NCBI RefSeq assembly: GCF_049800775.1
Contig: NZ_JBNAFR010000002.1
Coordinates: 248,001 to 312,000, forward strand
Source of the DNA: Dinoroseobacter sp049800775
Lineage (GTDB): Bacteria; Pseudomonadota; Alphaproteobacteria; Rhodobacterales; Rhodobacteraceae
DNA: 64,000 bases
Direction: 5' to 3'
The notes beneath the pieces are model-generated. The model saw only the letters and a program-made list of their open reading frames with translations, had not been told where the DNA came from and searched no databases. Numbering within the stretch: the first letter of the stretch is position 1; each line of letters opens with the position of its first letter. The position numbers and the translations under genes were made by a program. Of the stretch, positions 10,486 through 19,096 are shown piece after piece.

Positions 10486-11181
10486 TCAGACCTCCTGCGC
10501 GGCCAGTCTGTGATAGAGATGGGTGAAGGCCGCCGCGCCGATCACCGGGATGATCAGGTTGATCAGTGGCAGAGACAGCACCATCGCCATGGGCACCCCC
10601 GCGATCCAGATCTTGAGCATATGGCGCTTGCGCATCTGTGCGGCCCCCTCGCGTCCGAGCCGCCGCATGGCTGTGACCTGAAAGTATTCCCGGCCGAGCA
10701 GGAAGCCGTTCAGCCCCCAGAAGATCAGCGGCGCGAGCGGGATGAACATCAAATAGAGCACCAGGGCGGCCATGTTCGCCACCACCAGCACCCCGAGAAA
10801 CCCGAACGTGTCGCGCAGGGCCTCCGCGAAGGGCACCTTGGGCGGCTGACCCAGTCCCGGATAGTGCCGCGCCTCCACCGCGTCGGCGATATCTTCGAGA
10901 AACAGACCGGTGAAGGCCGAGGCCACGGGCACCATCAGGAAGACCGACAGGCCGAGCATGCTCAGGATGCCAAGTCCTGAGGCCAGATCGTCGAGCCATG
11001 TCACCTCGCCCACGAAGGGCAGGGTCAGGGCATCGGGGACAAGCCAGCCCAGCAGCAGCGTGAAGAGCCAGGTGATGGCCACCAGAAGCCCGACGGTCGC
11101 CCCGATCCCGATCAGCAAGACGCGCCGAAAGGCCGGATCGGGCAGCTGGGCGATGGCCTTGGAATAGATCAGCGGGATCAT
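10486..11181 (-). CDS. EI24-domain (CysZ-like) membrane protein
   Basis: 231 residues with about five hydrophobic helices (for example LIGIGATVGLLVAITWLF and LVVANMAALVLYLMFIPLAPLIF) and the loop LFLEDIADAVEARHYP typical of the EI24 family. E. coli CysZ takes up sulfate, but many EI24 proteins have no proven substrate, so no transport role is claimed. The start codon overlaps the stop of the nitroreductase gene by four bases (ATGA), so the two are translationally coupled. Confidence 0.8.
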   Translation of the reverse strand: MIPLIYSKAIAQLPDPAFRRVLLIGIGATVGLLVAITWLFTLLLGWLVPDALTLPFVGEVTWLDDLASGLGILSMLGLSVFLMVPVASAFTGLFLEDIADAVEARHYPGLGQPPKVPFAEALRDTFGFLGVLVVANMAALVLYLMFIPLAPLIFWGLNGFLLGREYFQVTAMRRLGREGAAQMRKRHMLKIWIAGVPMAMVLSLPLINLIIPVIGAAAFTHLYHRLAAQEV

Positions 11182-11777
11182 GCGTCCACCCACTGTGTGA
11201 GCGCGGTGATATCGGGGCGGGGCCGTTCGGGGGGCGCGACGGTTTCGGTCCCGAGATGGATGAAGCCCGCCACCCGCTCTGTCGGGGCAAGGCCCAACCC
11301 CTCGATCCCGAAGCTGGCATCATGGGCGACAAACCCGGTGAGCCAATTGGCCCCCCAGCCCGACGCCAGCGCCGCATTCACCAGCGCGAGACAGGCCGCG
11401 CCCGCCGAGAGGTCCTGTTCATAAGCCGGGATCTTGTCCGAGGCTTTGGGGGCCGCGATCACGGCGACAACGCAGCCCGCATCCGCGAAGGCGGCTTTCG
11501 CCTTGGCGATCTTCTCGGGTGCCTGTCCCAGGGCCGTGCCGCGTGTTTCCGTCAGGGCGGCCATTCGTGCAAGAGCCGCCCCCTGCAGCACCACGAAGCG
11601 CCAGGGCTCGAGCTTGCCGTGATCCGGCGTGCGTGCGGCGGCGGTCAGAAAGGTCTCGATCGTCGCCCGGTCCGGATAGGGCGCGCGCAAGGTCTTGGCG
11701 GGGCGCGAGCGGCGCGTGAGCAGGAACTCCATCACCTCGGGGCGCGGGGTCAGCGGGGGCAGGGCGGAACTGGTCAT
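11178..11777 (-). CDS. Nitroreductase-family flavoprotein (YdjA-like)
   Basis: 199 residues, one nitroreductase fold. TRRSRPAKTL at residues 21-30 is the FMN-phosphate binding start, AARTPDHGKLEPWRFVVL the flavin loop, and the GWGANWLTG region plus the closing LGT segment the usual end. These FMN enzymes use NAD(P)H to reduce nitro, quinone or similar groups; the physiological substrate is unknown. The short form without inserts resembles the YdjA subgroup. It leads a two-gene operon with the EI24 protein. Confidence 0.85.
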   Translation of the reverse strand: MTSSALPPLTPRPEVMEFLLTRRSRPAKTLRAPYPDRATIETFLTAAARTPDHGKLEPWRFVVLQGAALARMAALTETRGTALGQAPEKIAKAKAAFADAGCVVAVIAAPKASDKIPAYEQDLSAGAACLALVNAALASGWGANWLTGFVAHDASFGIEGLGLAPTERVAGFIHLGTETVAPPERPRPDITALTQWVDA

Positions 11778-11840
11778 AGGGGGCTTTCTCGGTCGGATTG
11801 TCGGCGTGAATTGGGCTTGGGCTGGGACGCTGGGGCGCGC

Positions 11841-13022
11841 TCACTCCCTCGTTACCTCGGGGTTTTCGCGCGCCGCTTCAAGGGGGGGGCGGAGCGCGGG
11901 GGCGAGAACCGCCACCAGCAGCCCGAGCGCGAGCAGCAGCAGGAACGCGGTGGGGTAGTCGCTGCGCGCGGCGATAAAGCCGATCAGGGGCGGGCCCAGC
12001 AGAAGGCCACCATACCCGATCAGGGCGACCTGCGCGATGGCGGTCCCCGGCGCCACGCGGGTGTCCGCCGCCGCCCGGGCAAAGGCCAGCGGCATCACAA
12101 GGGCCGCGCCGCAGCCCAGCACCGCAAAGCCCGCGAGCACGGTCAGGCTTCCTGCACCGAAAACCACGAGCGTCGTGCCAAGGGCAAGGCAAATCCCCGA
12201 GAGACGTGTGGCCAGCACCGCGCCCAGCCGCGCGACAATCCAGCCACCGCTCATGCGCACGATGACCATGGTCGTCGAGAAGGCCGCGAAGCCCAAGGCT
12301 GCCAGAGCCGGGGGCGCGTCGGTGACGATCCGCAGGTAGACCGCGCTCCAATCCGCGACGGCGGCCTCGCTGAGCCCGGTCGCCCCGGCAATCAACCCCA
12401 CAAGCAGAAGCGTCCCGGTCGGCAGGATCGGCCCGCGCGCAGGCTTGGCCGCAGGTTCCGCAGGGGCAGCGGGCCGCGCGCCCTCCGGCCCCCGCAGGGC
12501 GAAAGGCACCGTCGCCAGCCCGAGGACCAGCGCAACTAGCGCGAAATGCCCGAGCGGTCCCAACCCGGCGGCAACGGCCAGCGCGCCCCCCGCCGCCCCC
12601 AGCCCCGCGCCGAGGCTGAACACCGCGTGGAGCTGCGGCAGCAGCGGCTTGCCCCGCGCGCTCTCGACTTCGGCCCCCCAGGCGTTCATGGCCACATCCA
12701 TTGCACCGAAACAGGCCCCGAAGATCAGCAGCGCCGCAGCCAGCGTGATCGGGTCCGGGGCCACCGCCAACAGGGGCAGGGCAAGGCAATAGGCCACGGC
12801 GAGGATCTTGCTCAGCTGCGCGGTCCCTTGCCGGTCGATCACGCGCCCGGCGGCGGGGAAGGCGAGGATCGCGCCCCCCGCCAGACAAAGCAGGAGCAGC
12901 CCCAGCGCGTCGGGGCTGAGGGCGAAGCGTTCCTTGAAGGCGGGAATCCGTGCCGCCCAGCTCCCGAAGAGGGCGCCGTTCAGCAAAAACAGGGCCAGGA
13001 CGGCATGGAGGGCGGGGCGCAT
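11841..13022 (-). CDS. MFS transporter, YbjJ-like
   Basis: 393 residues with about 12 hydrophobic helices in two halves split by a Pro/Ala-rich loop (PAAPAEPAAKPARGP, near residue 195). The N-terminus LNGALFGSWAARIPAFKERF is characteristic of the YbjJ group of the major facilitator superfamily. The substrate cannot be read from sequence. ATG 13022 is chosen because the helix pattern begins there; a 19-residue upstream extension looks non-coding. Confidence 0.85.
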   Translation of the reverse strand: MRPALHAVLALFLLNGALFGSWAARIPAFKERFALSPDALGLLLLCLAGGAILAFPAAGRVIDRQGTAQLSKILAVAYCLALPLLAVAPDPITLAAALLIFGACFGAMDVAMNAWGAEVESARGKPLLPQLHAVFSLGAGLGAAGGALAVAAGLGPLGHFALVALVLGLATVPFALRGPEGARPAAPAEPAAKPARGPILPTGTLLLVGLIAGATGLSEAAVADWSAVYLRIVTDAPPALAALGFAAFSTTMVIVRMSGGWIVARLGAVLATRLSGICLALGTTLVVFGAGSLTVLAGFAVLGCGAALVMPLAFARAAADTRVAPGTAIAQVALIGYGGLLLGPPLIGFIAARSDYPTAFLLLLALGLLVAVLAPALRPPLEAARENPEVTRE

Positions 13023-13140
13023 CGGGAAACTCCGGATTGGGCAGGCGGACTGTAGGCCGCGCGCGGCCGGCCTTGTCAATTCAGCGCATCACGCCGCTGA
13101 AACCTTGCGTCACATCCGGGGTTTCGCGCAGGCAGGGGGC

Positions 13141-13401
13141 ATGTCCGAGCCTGATCTATCTCATCTTGCGCAACCTGGCGCGCGCCTGACGGTCAAGGCC
13201 GTGCCCCGGTCCAAGCGTGCAGGGATAGATCCCGGCACCGACCCGATCCGCGTGCGGGTGACCGCCGCGCCGGAAAAGGGGCGGGCGAACGCGGCCGTGG
13301 CGCGGCTTCTGGCCAAGGCGCTGGGGATCGCGCCGGGACGGCTCCGGCTCGTGCAGGGCCAGTCCCATCGCATCAAGGTCTTTGAAATTCAGGCGGAGTA
13401 G
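13141..13401 (+). CDS. DUF167 / YggU-family protein
   Basis: 86 residues. The core LTVKAVPRSKRAGI, then IRVRVTAAPEKGRANAAV, then the LAKALGIAPGRLRLVQGQ segment is the DUF167 signature. Structures of this family are known but its role is not. ATG 13141 begins just after a GGCAGGGGGC stretch that could serve as ribosome site. It is convergent with the following minus-strand gene, nine bases apart. Confidence 0.85.
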   Translation: MSEPDLSHLAQPGARLTVKAVPRSKRAGIDPGTDPIRVRVTAAPEKGRANAAVARLLAKALGIAPGRLRLVQGQSHRIKVFEIQAE

Positions 13402-13409
13402 CGCGCAGG

Positions 13410-13664
13410 TCAGGCGTTCTGGCGCTTGGTCTCACTGCGCTTGAGCCGGTAGACCCCTTCGGGCAGATCCAGCGCCGCGCCAAGGTCGTTCAGCTGCGAG
13501 ATCGACAGGGTGATGCGCAGGGTCTCTTCGGTCCGGGGGTCGTATTGTTCAATCGTGACGCATTCCTCGAACGCATGGACCACGACGTCTTCGGTCAGGG
13601 GCGCATTGCCCTCATCCACCAGGGTCACGATCGTCGAATCAAAGTCGTGTTCGATTGTAAACAT
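13410..13664 (-). CDS. Conserved acidic small protein, function unknown
   Basis: 84 residues, acidic, mostly beta-like (MFTIEHDFDSTIVTLVDEG; RITLSISQLNDLGAAL) with a short basic tail (LKRSETKRQNA). No catalytic motif, signal peptide or membrane span is seen. It lies nine bases before the DUF393 gene in the same direction and is likely co-transcribed with it. Confidence 0.65.
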   Translation of the reverse strand: MFTIEHDFDSTIVTLVDEGNAPLTEDVVVHAFEECVTIEQYDPRTEETLRITLSISQLNDLGAALDLPEGVYRLKRSETKRQNA

Positions 13665-13673
13665 GTCTCAACC

Positions 13674-14102
13674 CTACTGCCGCCCCGGTTCATTTCCAGA
13701 TTTTTCTGCACCTGCATAACGATGGCGCTGGCGGTGATACAAAATTGGCGCAAGCACGTGATCATAAATCAAGCAGGCGGCCTGACGGATCCCAGGCAAG
13801 CCGACGAGCCGCGCGAGCCAGCGATACCGGGGCATGTCGGCCCACAAGACCAGAAAGGCGGGGACACCGCTGAGCAAGACGCCATCCTTGCGCAGATAGA
13901 GCCTCCGCGCCGCTTGATCCTGGGTCAGGCCCCAGGGATTGAGATCCGTCTGGTTCAAGTCCTCAAACCCAATGGCCAGATCCTTATCCTCGGAGTAGCG
14001 CTCATACTGCGTGATTTCGAACCGGCATACGGCGCATTCCTTGTTATAGAGCACCGCCGTCTCGGAAGAGGAGGGCGGGGTTTGCGGCGCGGTGTCTGGC
14101 AT
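13674..14102 (-). CDS. DUF393 thiol-disulfide (DCC) family protein
   Basis: 142 residues. The N-terminal VLYNKECAVCRFEI carries the CxxC of the DCC family, predicted thiol-disulfide oxidoreductases with a thioredoxin-like fold; the leading Asp of the usual DGxCxxC is replaced (NKECAVC). VPAFLVLWADMPRYRWLARL is the conserved middle. ATG 14102 is used because the extra 64 upstream residues are Arg-rich and non-conserved in look. Substrate unknown. Confidence 0.8.
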   Translation of the reverse strand: MPDTAPQTPPSSSETAVLYNKECAVCRFEITQYERYSEDKDLAIGFEDLNQTDLNPWGLTQDQAARRLYLRKDGVLLSGVPAFLVLWADMPRYRWLARLVGLPGIRQAACLIYDHVLAPILYHRQRHRYAGAEKSGNEPGRQ

Positions 14103-14369
14103 CTGGGGATCTCCGTTCTCCGCAGGATCTAGGTCGCATGGGCAGGGGGCCAAGGTCGCCCTGTACCGGGCAATCGGGGCTGTGTAGCGCGTCGCGATGT
14201 ATCTGCGCGCGAGCGTGCAAAATCGACGAGATCTCGCAGAATTGTCGCCGAATCCCCCTATGGCCACGCCATAATGCGGGGAGGAAACCGGCAAGAGACC
14301 GCGTGTCGTGCTGGCGTTGCGCGGTGAAATGCCTATTTAGGCAGACGAGTATGCGAATGGGAGGCCAAC

Positions 14370-15092
14370 ATGGTGCGTGTCTTCGGGATCCTGACGATTT
14401 TGGCTCTGGCGGGGTGCAGCGTGGCGCCGTCCTCGTCGCGGGCGCCTGCGCCACAGGCGGTGGATGCGCCCAGTCGTCTGTCCGTGGATCAGGCCGTGGC
14501 CAATTTCGATGCGGTGATGCGCCGGGTGGAACCCGTGGCCGAAGCTCAGTGTCGCAGCCGGACCCGGAACACCAATTGCGATTTCCTGATCCAGGTGGAT
14601 ACGCGGCCCGGCCAACCGGTGAACGCCTTTCACACGCTTGATGATGAGGGCAATCCGCTGATCGTCTTCACCGTCGCGCTGATTGCCGAGGCGCGCAATC
14701 AGGACGAACTGGCCTTTGTCATGGGGCATGAGGCGGCCCATCACATCGCCGGGCATCTGGCCCAGACTCAGGCGAATGCGGGGCTTGGCGCGGTGGTGTT
14801 CGGGGCGCTGGCCTCTTTGGCCACATCGGGTGCCTCGGACTCGGTGCGGCAGGCCGCGGTGGAACAGGCCACCCAGGCCGGGGCCTTTGTCGGGGCGCGG
14901 ACCTATAGCAAGCAAAATGAGCTTGAGGCCGATGCGCTGGGCACCGTGATCGCGGATGCGGCGGGCTATGATCCCTTGCGCGGCGCGATGTTCTTCACCC
15001 GCATTCCAGACCCGGGCGACCAGTTTCTGGGCAGTCACCCGCCCAATCAGGCCCGGATCGAGGTCGTTCGGCAGGTCGCGGCCACGCTTTAG
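14370..15092 (+). CDS. Lipoprotein M48-family zinc metallopeptidase
   Basis: 240 residues. The signal peptide ends in lipobox LAGC (lipidated C16), so it is envelope-anchored. The zinc site is HEAAH at 120-124, followed by HIAGH. The third ligand is in NELEADALG (ExxxD, 184-188). The C-terminal FLGSHPPNQARIEVV is typical of M48 (HtpX/BepA-like) peptidases. The short form lacks TPR repeats. A role in outer-membrane or lipoprotein quality control is inference. It begins a plus-strand run with two Cys-motif proteins and a lipoprotein. Confidence 0.88.
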   Translation: MVRVFGILTILALAGCSVAPSSSRAPAPQAVDAPSRLSVDQAVANFDAVMRRVEPVAEAQCRSRTRNTNCDFLIQVDTRPGQPVNAFHTLDDEGNPLIVFTVALIAEARNQDELAFVMGHEAAHHIAGHLAQTQANAGLGAVVFGALASLATSGASDSVRQAAVEQATQAGAFVGARTYSKQNELEADALGTVIADAAGYDPLRGAMFFTRIPDPGDQFLGSHPPNQARIEVVRQVAATL

Positions 15093-15178
15093 GGCGCATC
15101 GGGGGCCAGTTTGATCTGGCTCAAGGCCCGGCGGGGCGCGAACGGTCAGACTTCGGTCAATGACAGGAGTCTGACAAC

Positions 15179-15427
15179 ATGCAAAACGACCGCGTTCTTC
15201 GCAAACATGCCAGCCTTGTGGACCGTATGGCGGACCGTGTGGGTGTTGATCTCGAGGAATCCGTGCTGCGCGGGGACATCCCGCCGGACCTGATCCCGGA
15301 TCTCGTCTTGCGCTGCACCAACTGCACCAATCCGGAATCCTGCAAACGCCTTCTGGCGGCGACATCGACGCTGGAGACCGCGCCGAGCTACTGCGTGAAC
15401 CGCGAGACTTTCGAGAAACTCCAGTAG
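15179..15427 (+). CDS. DUF6455-like Cys-motif protein, first of tandem pair
   Basis: 82 residues. The helical N-terminus (LVDRMADRVGVDLEESVLRG) precedes a Cys motif: RCTNC, five residues, C, sixteen residues, C (C-x2-C-x5-C-x16-C). The spacing suits a zinc or Fe-S site, which is inference. The next gene encodes a paralogue with the same layout. It resembles the DUF6455 family of Rhodobacterales; no function is known. Confidence 0.75.
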   Translation: MQNDRVLRKHASLVDRMADRVGVDLEESVLRGDIPPDLIPDLVLRCTNCTNPESCKRLLAATSTLETAPSYCVNRETFEKLQ

Positions 15428-15509
15428 CGCACCCGCCACGCCGCACCGTATCAAGGCGCGCAGACGCCCGCCCGGGATAGCCCGGGCGATCCACCATGGG
15501 GATCCGCAC

Positions 15510-15821
15510 ATGACTGCCACGCTCACACTCGCTCATTCCACCCAGGAGTCGCCCTGTCCGCAAAAGCTTGGCGATACGACCGAGCATTTCTGGCTGATCC
15601 AGCGGATGGCCAAGACCTCGGGGCTGGATCTGGCCGAGGCGATGCATCAGGGCGTGCTCGACCAGAAGGACTGGGCCGCGATGGTCACGCGCTGCCGGGG
15701 CTGCGCCTGGGCCGAGGGGTGCCACCGCTGGCTTGACATCGTGGGTCAGACATCCGACAGCGCTCCGGACACGTGCCTCAATCAGGCACGGATGGCGGAG
15801 TTGAAGAAGAAGATCGCCTGA
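15510..15821 (+). CDS. DUF6455-like Cys-motif protein, second of tandem pair
   Basis: 103 residues. HFWLIQRMAKTSGLDLAEAMHQG matches the paralogue's N-terminal helix, and RCRGC-x5-C-x17-C matches its Cys motif (C-x2-C-x5-C-x17-C). An extra N-terminal segment includes one further Cys (SPCPQKLG). Tandem duplication with strong divergence outside the Cys positions suggests separate targets sharing one metal or redox site. A lipoprotein gene follows 35 bases downstream. Confidence 0.75.
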   Translation: MTATLTLAHSTQESPCPQKLGDTTEHFWLIQRMAKTSGLDLAEAMHQGVLDQKDWAAMVTRCRGCAWAEGCHRWLDIVGQTSDSAPDTCLNQARMAELKKKIA

Positions 15822-15856
15822 CCGAGGCGGTCTTCGGGTCACCGGGAGGATCGATC

Positions 15857-16156
15857 ATGGCATCCAACGCGTTCCTGTATCTGGGCGGTGCGGCTCTTTT
15901 GCTGGCGGCGTGCAGCACGCAACCGATCCCCGCGCCGGACACGGAACTGCCGCTTTTTGGCGGTTATCGCAGCGCCGAGGACCCGTGCCAGCGCGTGGGC
16001 GAGACGGACGAAACCAATACTTATCTTTCTGATGCGGCGGATCTGGTCGGTTGCCCTCTGGGCAGTCCCGAAGCCGAGGCGTTTACCGCCGAGACCGGCG
16101 GCTTCGTGGTCGCGACCCTCGGGGGCTACACGCTCTTCAGCGTGCCCCAGCGCTAG
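15857..16156 (+). CDS. Small lipoprotein, function unknown
   Basis: 99 residues. The signal peptide LYLGGAALLLAAC ends in lipobox LAAC (Cys near residue 19). The mature part holds two more Cys (DPCQRVG; VGCPLGSPE) that could form a disulfide in the periplasm, and ends VVATLGGYTLFSVPQR. A GGGAGG ribosome site precedes ATG 15857. Its 3' end overlaps cutA by four bases on the other strand. The family is not recognised with certainty. Confidence 0.75.
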   Translation: MASNAFLYLGGAALLLAACSTQPIPAPDTELPLFGGYRSAEDPCQRVGETDETNTYLSDAADLVGCPLGSPEAEAFTAETGGFVVATLGGYTLFSVPQR

Positions 16157-16491
16157 GCGCTGGTCTCGCCCCGGATCCAGTCGGCCAGAGCCTCGGACAT
16201 GCCCTCCTCGGTCCAGGTGATCGCGGGCAGGTCATAGGGATGGCCCTGGGTCAACAGCGCGACAAGGGCCGGGCGGTGCTGCTCCAGCGTCTTGAAGCTC
16301 AGCAATACCTCGCTGTCCTCGCAGAGCGTGCCTTGCCACCAGTAGAGGCTCGACAAGCCGGGCAGGATATTCGCGCAGGCCACCAGCCGCGCCGAGAGCG
16401 CGCGCCGCGCCAGCATGCGGGCGGTCTCTTCCTCCGGGCAAGTCACTGATAGATAAAGCGGCGTGTCGGCAGGTCTCTCGGTCTCGGGCAT
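16153..16491 (-). CDS. cutA: CutA-family divalent cation tolerance protein
   Basis: 112 residues, typical CutA length. YLSVTCPEEETARMLARRAL, then LVACANILPGLSSLYWW, then EDSEVLLSFKT are in the family order. CutA forms a very stable ferredoxin-like trimer; E. coli mutants show copper sensitivity, but the biochemical role is unsettled. It lies upstream of nothing obvious; rimO follows in the same direction after about 70 bases of the other strand's spacing. Confidence 0.9.
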   Translation of the reverse strand: MPETERPADTPLYLSVTCPEEETARMLARRALSARLVACANILPGLSSLYWWQGTLCEDSEVLLSFKTLEQHRPALVALLTQGHPYDLPAITWTEEGMSEALADWIRGETSA

Positions 16492-16562
16492 CTGCGCCTC
16501 CGGTCAGGGTCGGGCCACGCGCCCGGGGCACGCAGCGGGTCAGTCGGGGCCGGGACGGGGGC

Positions 16563-17933
16563 CTAGATCGGGCGCCCCCAGAGATCGTAGTCCGAGGCTT
16601 CCTCAACCTCGACCGTCAGGATGTCGCCGGGGCTCAGGCTCTCGAAGCCTTCATCGATGAAGAGGTTCCCGTCGATCTCGGGCGCATCCGCCTTGGTCCG
16701 GCAGGTCGCGGCCTCCGCATCCACCTCGTCCACGATCACCTCGAGCCGCTGACCGACCTTGGCGGCCAGCTTGGCTTCCGAGATCGCCTGGGCGGTTTGC
16801 ATGAACCGCTCCCACCGCTCCTGCTTGACCTCGGCGGGGACGTGATCGGGCAACGCGTTGGAGCGCGCGCCCTCCACATTCTCGTATTGAAAGCAGCCGA
16901 CCCGGTCGAGCTGTGCCTCGCCCAGCCAGTCGAGCAGGGTTTGGAACTCTGCCTCGGTCTCGCCGGGATAGCCGACGATGAAGGTCGAGCGCAGGGTGAT
17001 GTCGGGGCAGATCTCGCGCCACGCGGCGATCTCGTCGAGGGTCCGGGCAGCGGCCGCCGGACGGGCCATCCGGCGCAGGGTATCGGGATGCGCATGCTGG
17101 AAGGGGATGTCCAGATAGGGCAGCACCAGCCCCTCGGCCATCAGCGGGATCAGGTCGCGCACATGGGGGTAGGGATAGACATAGTGCAGCCGGACCCAGG
17201 CCCCGAGCGACCCCAGATCCCGGGCGAGATCGGTGATATGGGCGCGGTGCCCGCGATCCTCCGTATGGCGGATATCCACGCCGTAGGCCGAGGTGTCCTG
17301 GCTGATCACCAGAAGCTCGCGCACCCCGGCCTCGACCAGCTTCTCGGCCTCGCGCAGCACCGCATGGGCCGGGCGGCTCGCCAGCTTGCCGCGCATATCC
17401 GGGATGATGCAGAACTTGCACTTGTGATTGCAGCCCTCCGAGATCTTCAGATAGCTGAAATGGCGCGGTGTCAGGCTCACACCCGAAGCCGGTAGCAGAT
17501 CGACGAAGGGATCCGGGCTGGGCGGGACGGCCTTGTGCACGGCGTCCAGCACCTGCTCATATTGATGAGGCCCCGTGACCGCCAGAACACTGGGATGGTG
17601 CCCGGTGATGTAGTCGGGCTCCGCACCGAGACACCCCGTGACGATCACGCGGCCATTCTCGTTGAGCGCTTCGCCAATCGCCTCGAGGCTCTCGGCCTTG
17701 GCGCTGTCCAGAAAGCCGCAGGTGTTCACGATCACCGCTTCGGCCCCGTTATAGTCCGGGCTGATCGCATAGCCCTCGGCCCGCAGACGCGTCAGGATCC
17801 GCTCGCTATCCACCAGCGCCTTGGGGCAGCCGAGGCTGACCATGCCGATGGTGGGTTGGCCGGGGCGCGCCGCAGCATCGAGCCGCATGGCAGGGGCGAG
17901 GTCCGGGCGGAGGTCTGGCGGGTTCTGGGTCAT
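16563..17933 (-). CDS. rimO: Ribosomal protein uS12 methylthiotransferase RimO
   Basis: 456 residues. RimO adds a methylthio group to the conserved Asp of ribosomal protein S12 using SAM and two [4Fe-4S] clusters. The UPF0004 domain holds C36, C72 and C101 (LGCPKALVDSE; NTCGFLD; TGCLG). The radical-SAM motif is C168-C172-C175 (SEGCNHKCKFC), and the C-terminal TRAM domain ends EEASDYDLWGRPI. LGCPKALVDSE separates RimO from MiaB. ATG 17933 is chosen; a 36-residue upstream extension is implausible. Confidence 0.95.
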   Translation of the reverse strand: MTQNPPDLRPDLAPAMRLDAAARPGQPTIGMVSLGCPKALVDSERILTRLRAEGYAISPDYNGAEAVIVNTCGFLDSAKAESLEAIGEALNENGRVIVTGCLGAEPDYITGHHPSVLAVTGPHQYEQVLDAVHKAVPPSPDPFVDLLPASGVSLTPRHFSYLKISEGCNHKCKFCIIPDMRGKLASRPAHAVLREAEKLVEAGVRELLVISQDTSAYGVDIRHTEDRGHRAHITDLARDLGSLGAWVRLHYVYPYPHVRDLIPLMAEGLVLPYLDIPFQHAHPDTLRRMARPAAAARTLDEIAAWREICPDITLRSTFIVGYPGETEAEFQTLLDWLGEAQLDRVGCFQYENVEGARSNALPDHVPAEVKQERWERFMQTAQAISEAKLAAKVGQRLEVIVDEVDAEAATCRTKADAPEIDGNLFIDEGFESLSPGDILTVEVEEASDYDLWGRPI

Positions 17934-18348
17934 GCGGGGGATATATGCCGGTCGGCTCCGGTCGGGAAGGGCTTCCGCGGGCACGGGGGGCTCAGCGAGC
18001 CGCGAAAAACCGGTTTGGGCTGCCGGGCCATGGTGGATCACCCCCCGAATTCGTGCGGGGATTCGGGCAATGCACGGAAAGAATGGGATCGAGCGAACGA
18101 TTGTCTCGATCCGGTTCGATTGTCGTCCATTGCAGAAACCCTCGATGCGGCCTTGCCGGAAAAGCAGGATTAACCAATTTTATCGGCGTCGTTTCAGAGG
18201 CTTGGCTCTGGCGGGGCGCAGGGCGCCAACGCCGAACTGCCCAAGGCGGAGGCAGGTTTTGTCCGGGTAACCAACCAACGAATATTTTATTTCGATTTCT
18301 CCGCAAATCTTCATAAAGACAGCAAGTGTAGTATGAGTGGAGACAGTA
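17934..18348. other. 415-base intergenic region between rimO and the second VPLPA-CTERM gene
   Basis: No convincing coding sequence. The rimO side is GC-rich; from about 18165 it becomes distinctly AT-richer. A candidate promoter at 18259-18288 points toward the VPLPA-CTERM gene. The long open frame on the plus strand (17945-18316) is Arg/Gly-rich and looks like chance. Confidence 0.6.
18259..18288 (+). promoter_or_regulatory. Candidate promoter of the second VPLPA-CTERM gene
   Basis: -35 TTGTCC (18259-18264), an 18-base spacer, and -10 TATTTT (18283-18288), in an AT-rich patch. The leader to ATG 18349 would be about 54 bases. Confidence 0.35.
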
Positions 18349-18987
18349 ATGAAATTTCTCACGACCGCGATCGTCGGTGCCGTTCTTGCGGCCTCCGGCG
18401 CCCATGCCGCCGAAATCGGCTTCGAAGAGTTCAGCGCAGGTGACGTGCTCACCGGTCTGACGGATCTCGAAGTGGATGGCGTTGGCTATGACATCACCGT
18501 TGACAGCAACGGGTCCTTCGACGTGGCGATGATCTTCGATACGCGCAACTTCTCCGGCGATGACGGTGACCTTGCGGCGCCGTTCACCGACGGGATGGGG
18601 GGCGTCAGCAACCCGGGCAACGTGCTGATCATTTCCGAAGACGGCGACAGCTCCGATCCCGATGACGAAGGCGCCGGTGGCTCGATCACCTTTGCCTTCG
18701 ATTCTGCGGTAAACCTGCTGGGGTTCGAGGCCTATGACGATGTGACCTTGACCGTGTCCACGGACCAGGGCGACAGCGTGATGGTGAACGTGGCGGCGGA
18801 CCGCCAGTTTGCCGAAGTGACGACGAGTTTCTTCAACGTCACCGAGATCACCTTTGACTTTGGCAACCAGTCCGGGGCCATCGACAACATCCAGGTCTCT
18901 GCCGTGCCGCTTCCGGCGCCGGCGCTGCTCCTGCTGGCCGGGATCGGTGGGCTGGGTGCCGCTGCGCGTCGCCGCAAGTCTGCCTGA
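18349..18987 (+). CDS. Secreted VPLPA-CTERM sorting-domain protein
   Basis: 212 residues. The signal peptide MKFLTTAIVGAVLAASGAHA is followed by a very acidic, beta-rich body (GDDGDLAAPF; EDGDSSDPDDEGAGG) that could bind calcium. The C-terminal sorting signal is VPLPAPALLLLAGIGG plus AARRRKSA. ATG 18349 is preferred over the GTG four codons earlier because GGAG sits 6-7 bases before it. The body starts EIGFEEFSAGDVLTGL and resembles PEP-CTERM cargo proteins of the same general size. Function unknown; surface or matrix placement is expected. Confidence 0.85.
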   Translation: MKFLTTAIVGAVLAASGAHAAEIGFEEFSAGDVLTGLTDLEVDGVGYDITVDSNGSFDVAMIFDTRNFSGDDGDLAAPFTDGMGGVSNPGNVLIISEDGDSSDPDDEGAGGSITFAFDSAVNLLGFEAYDDVTLTVSTDQGDSVMVNVAADRQFAEVTTSFFNVTEITFDFGNQSGAIDNIQVSAVPLPAPALLLLAGIGGLGAAARRRKSA

Positions 18988-18998
18988 TCCGGACCAAA

Positions 18999-19018
18999 GG
19001 TGGCCCGCAAGGGCCACC
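18999..19018 (+). terminator. First hairpin after the VPLPA-CTERM gene
   Basis: GGTGGCCC, a short loop, then GGGCCACC: an 8-bp perfect stem starting 12 bases after the stop, with no T-run. It probably assists the stronger terminator just downstream. Confidence 0.5.
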
Positions 19019-19032
19019 GATGCCTGCAAAAG

Positions 19033-19060
19033 AAAAGGCGCCTCGCGGGGCGCCTTTTTT
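19033..19060 (+). terminator. Rho-independent terminator
   Basis: AAAAGGCGCC, a CTCGCGG-type loop, GGCGCC, then six T. It is a textbook intrinsic terminator for the VPLPA-CTERM gene. The A-run on the other side may let it also serve gcrA, which ends at 19097 on the minus strand. Confidence 0.85.
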
Positions 19061-19096
19061 CATGTCCTGATACAGGTGCGCGTCCGCGCCGTCGTG

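Noticed and set aside
17945..18316. 123-codon open frame in the rimO-VPLPA gap
   Set aside because: Arg/Gly-rich, no ribosome site, changes composition midway.
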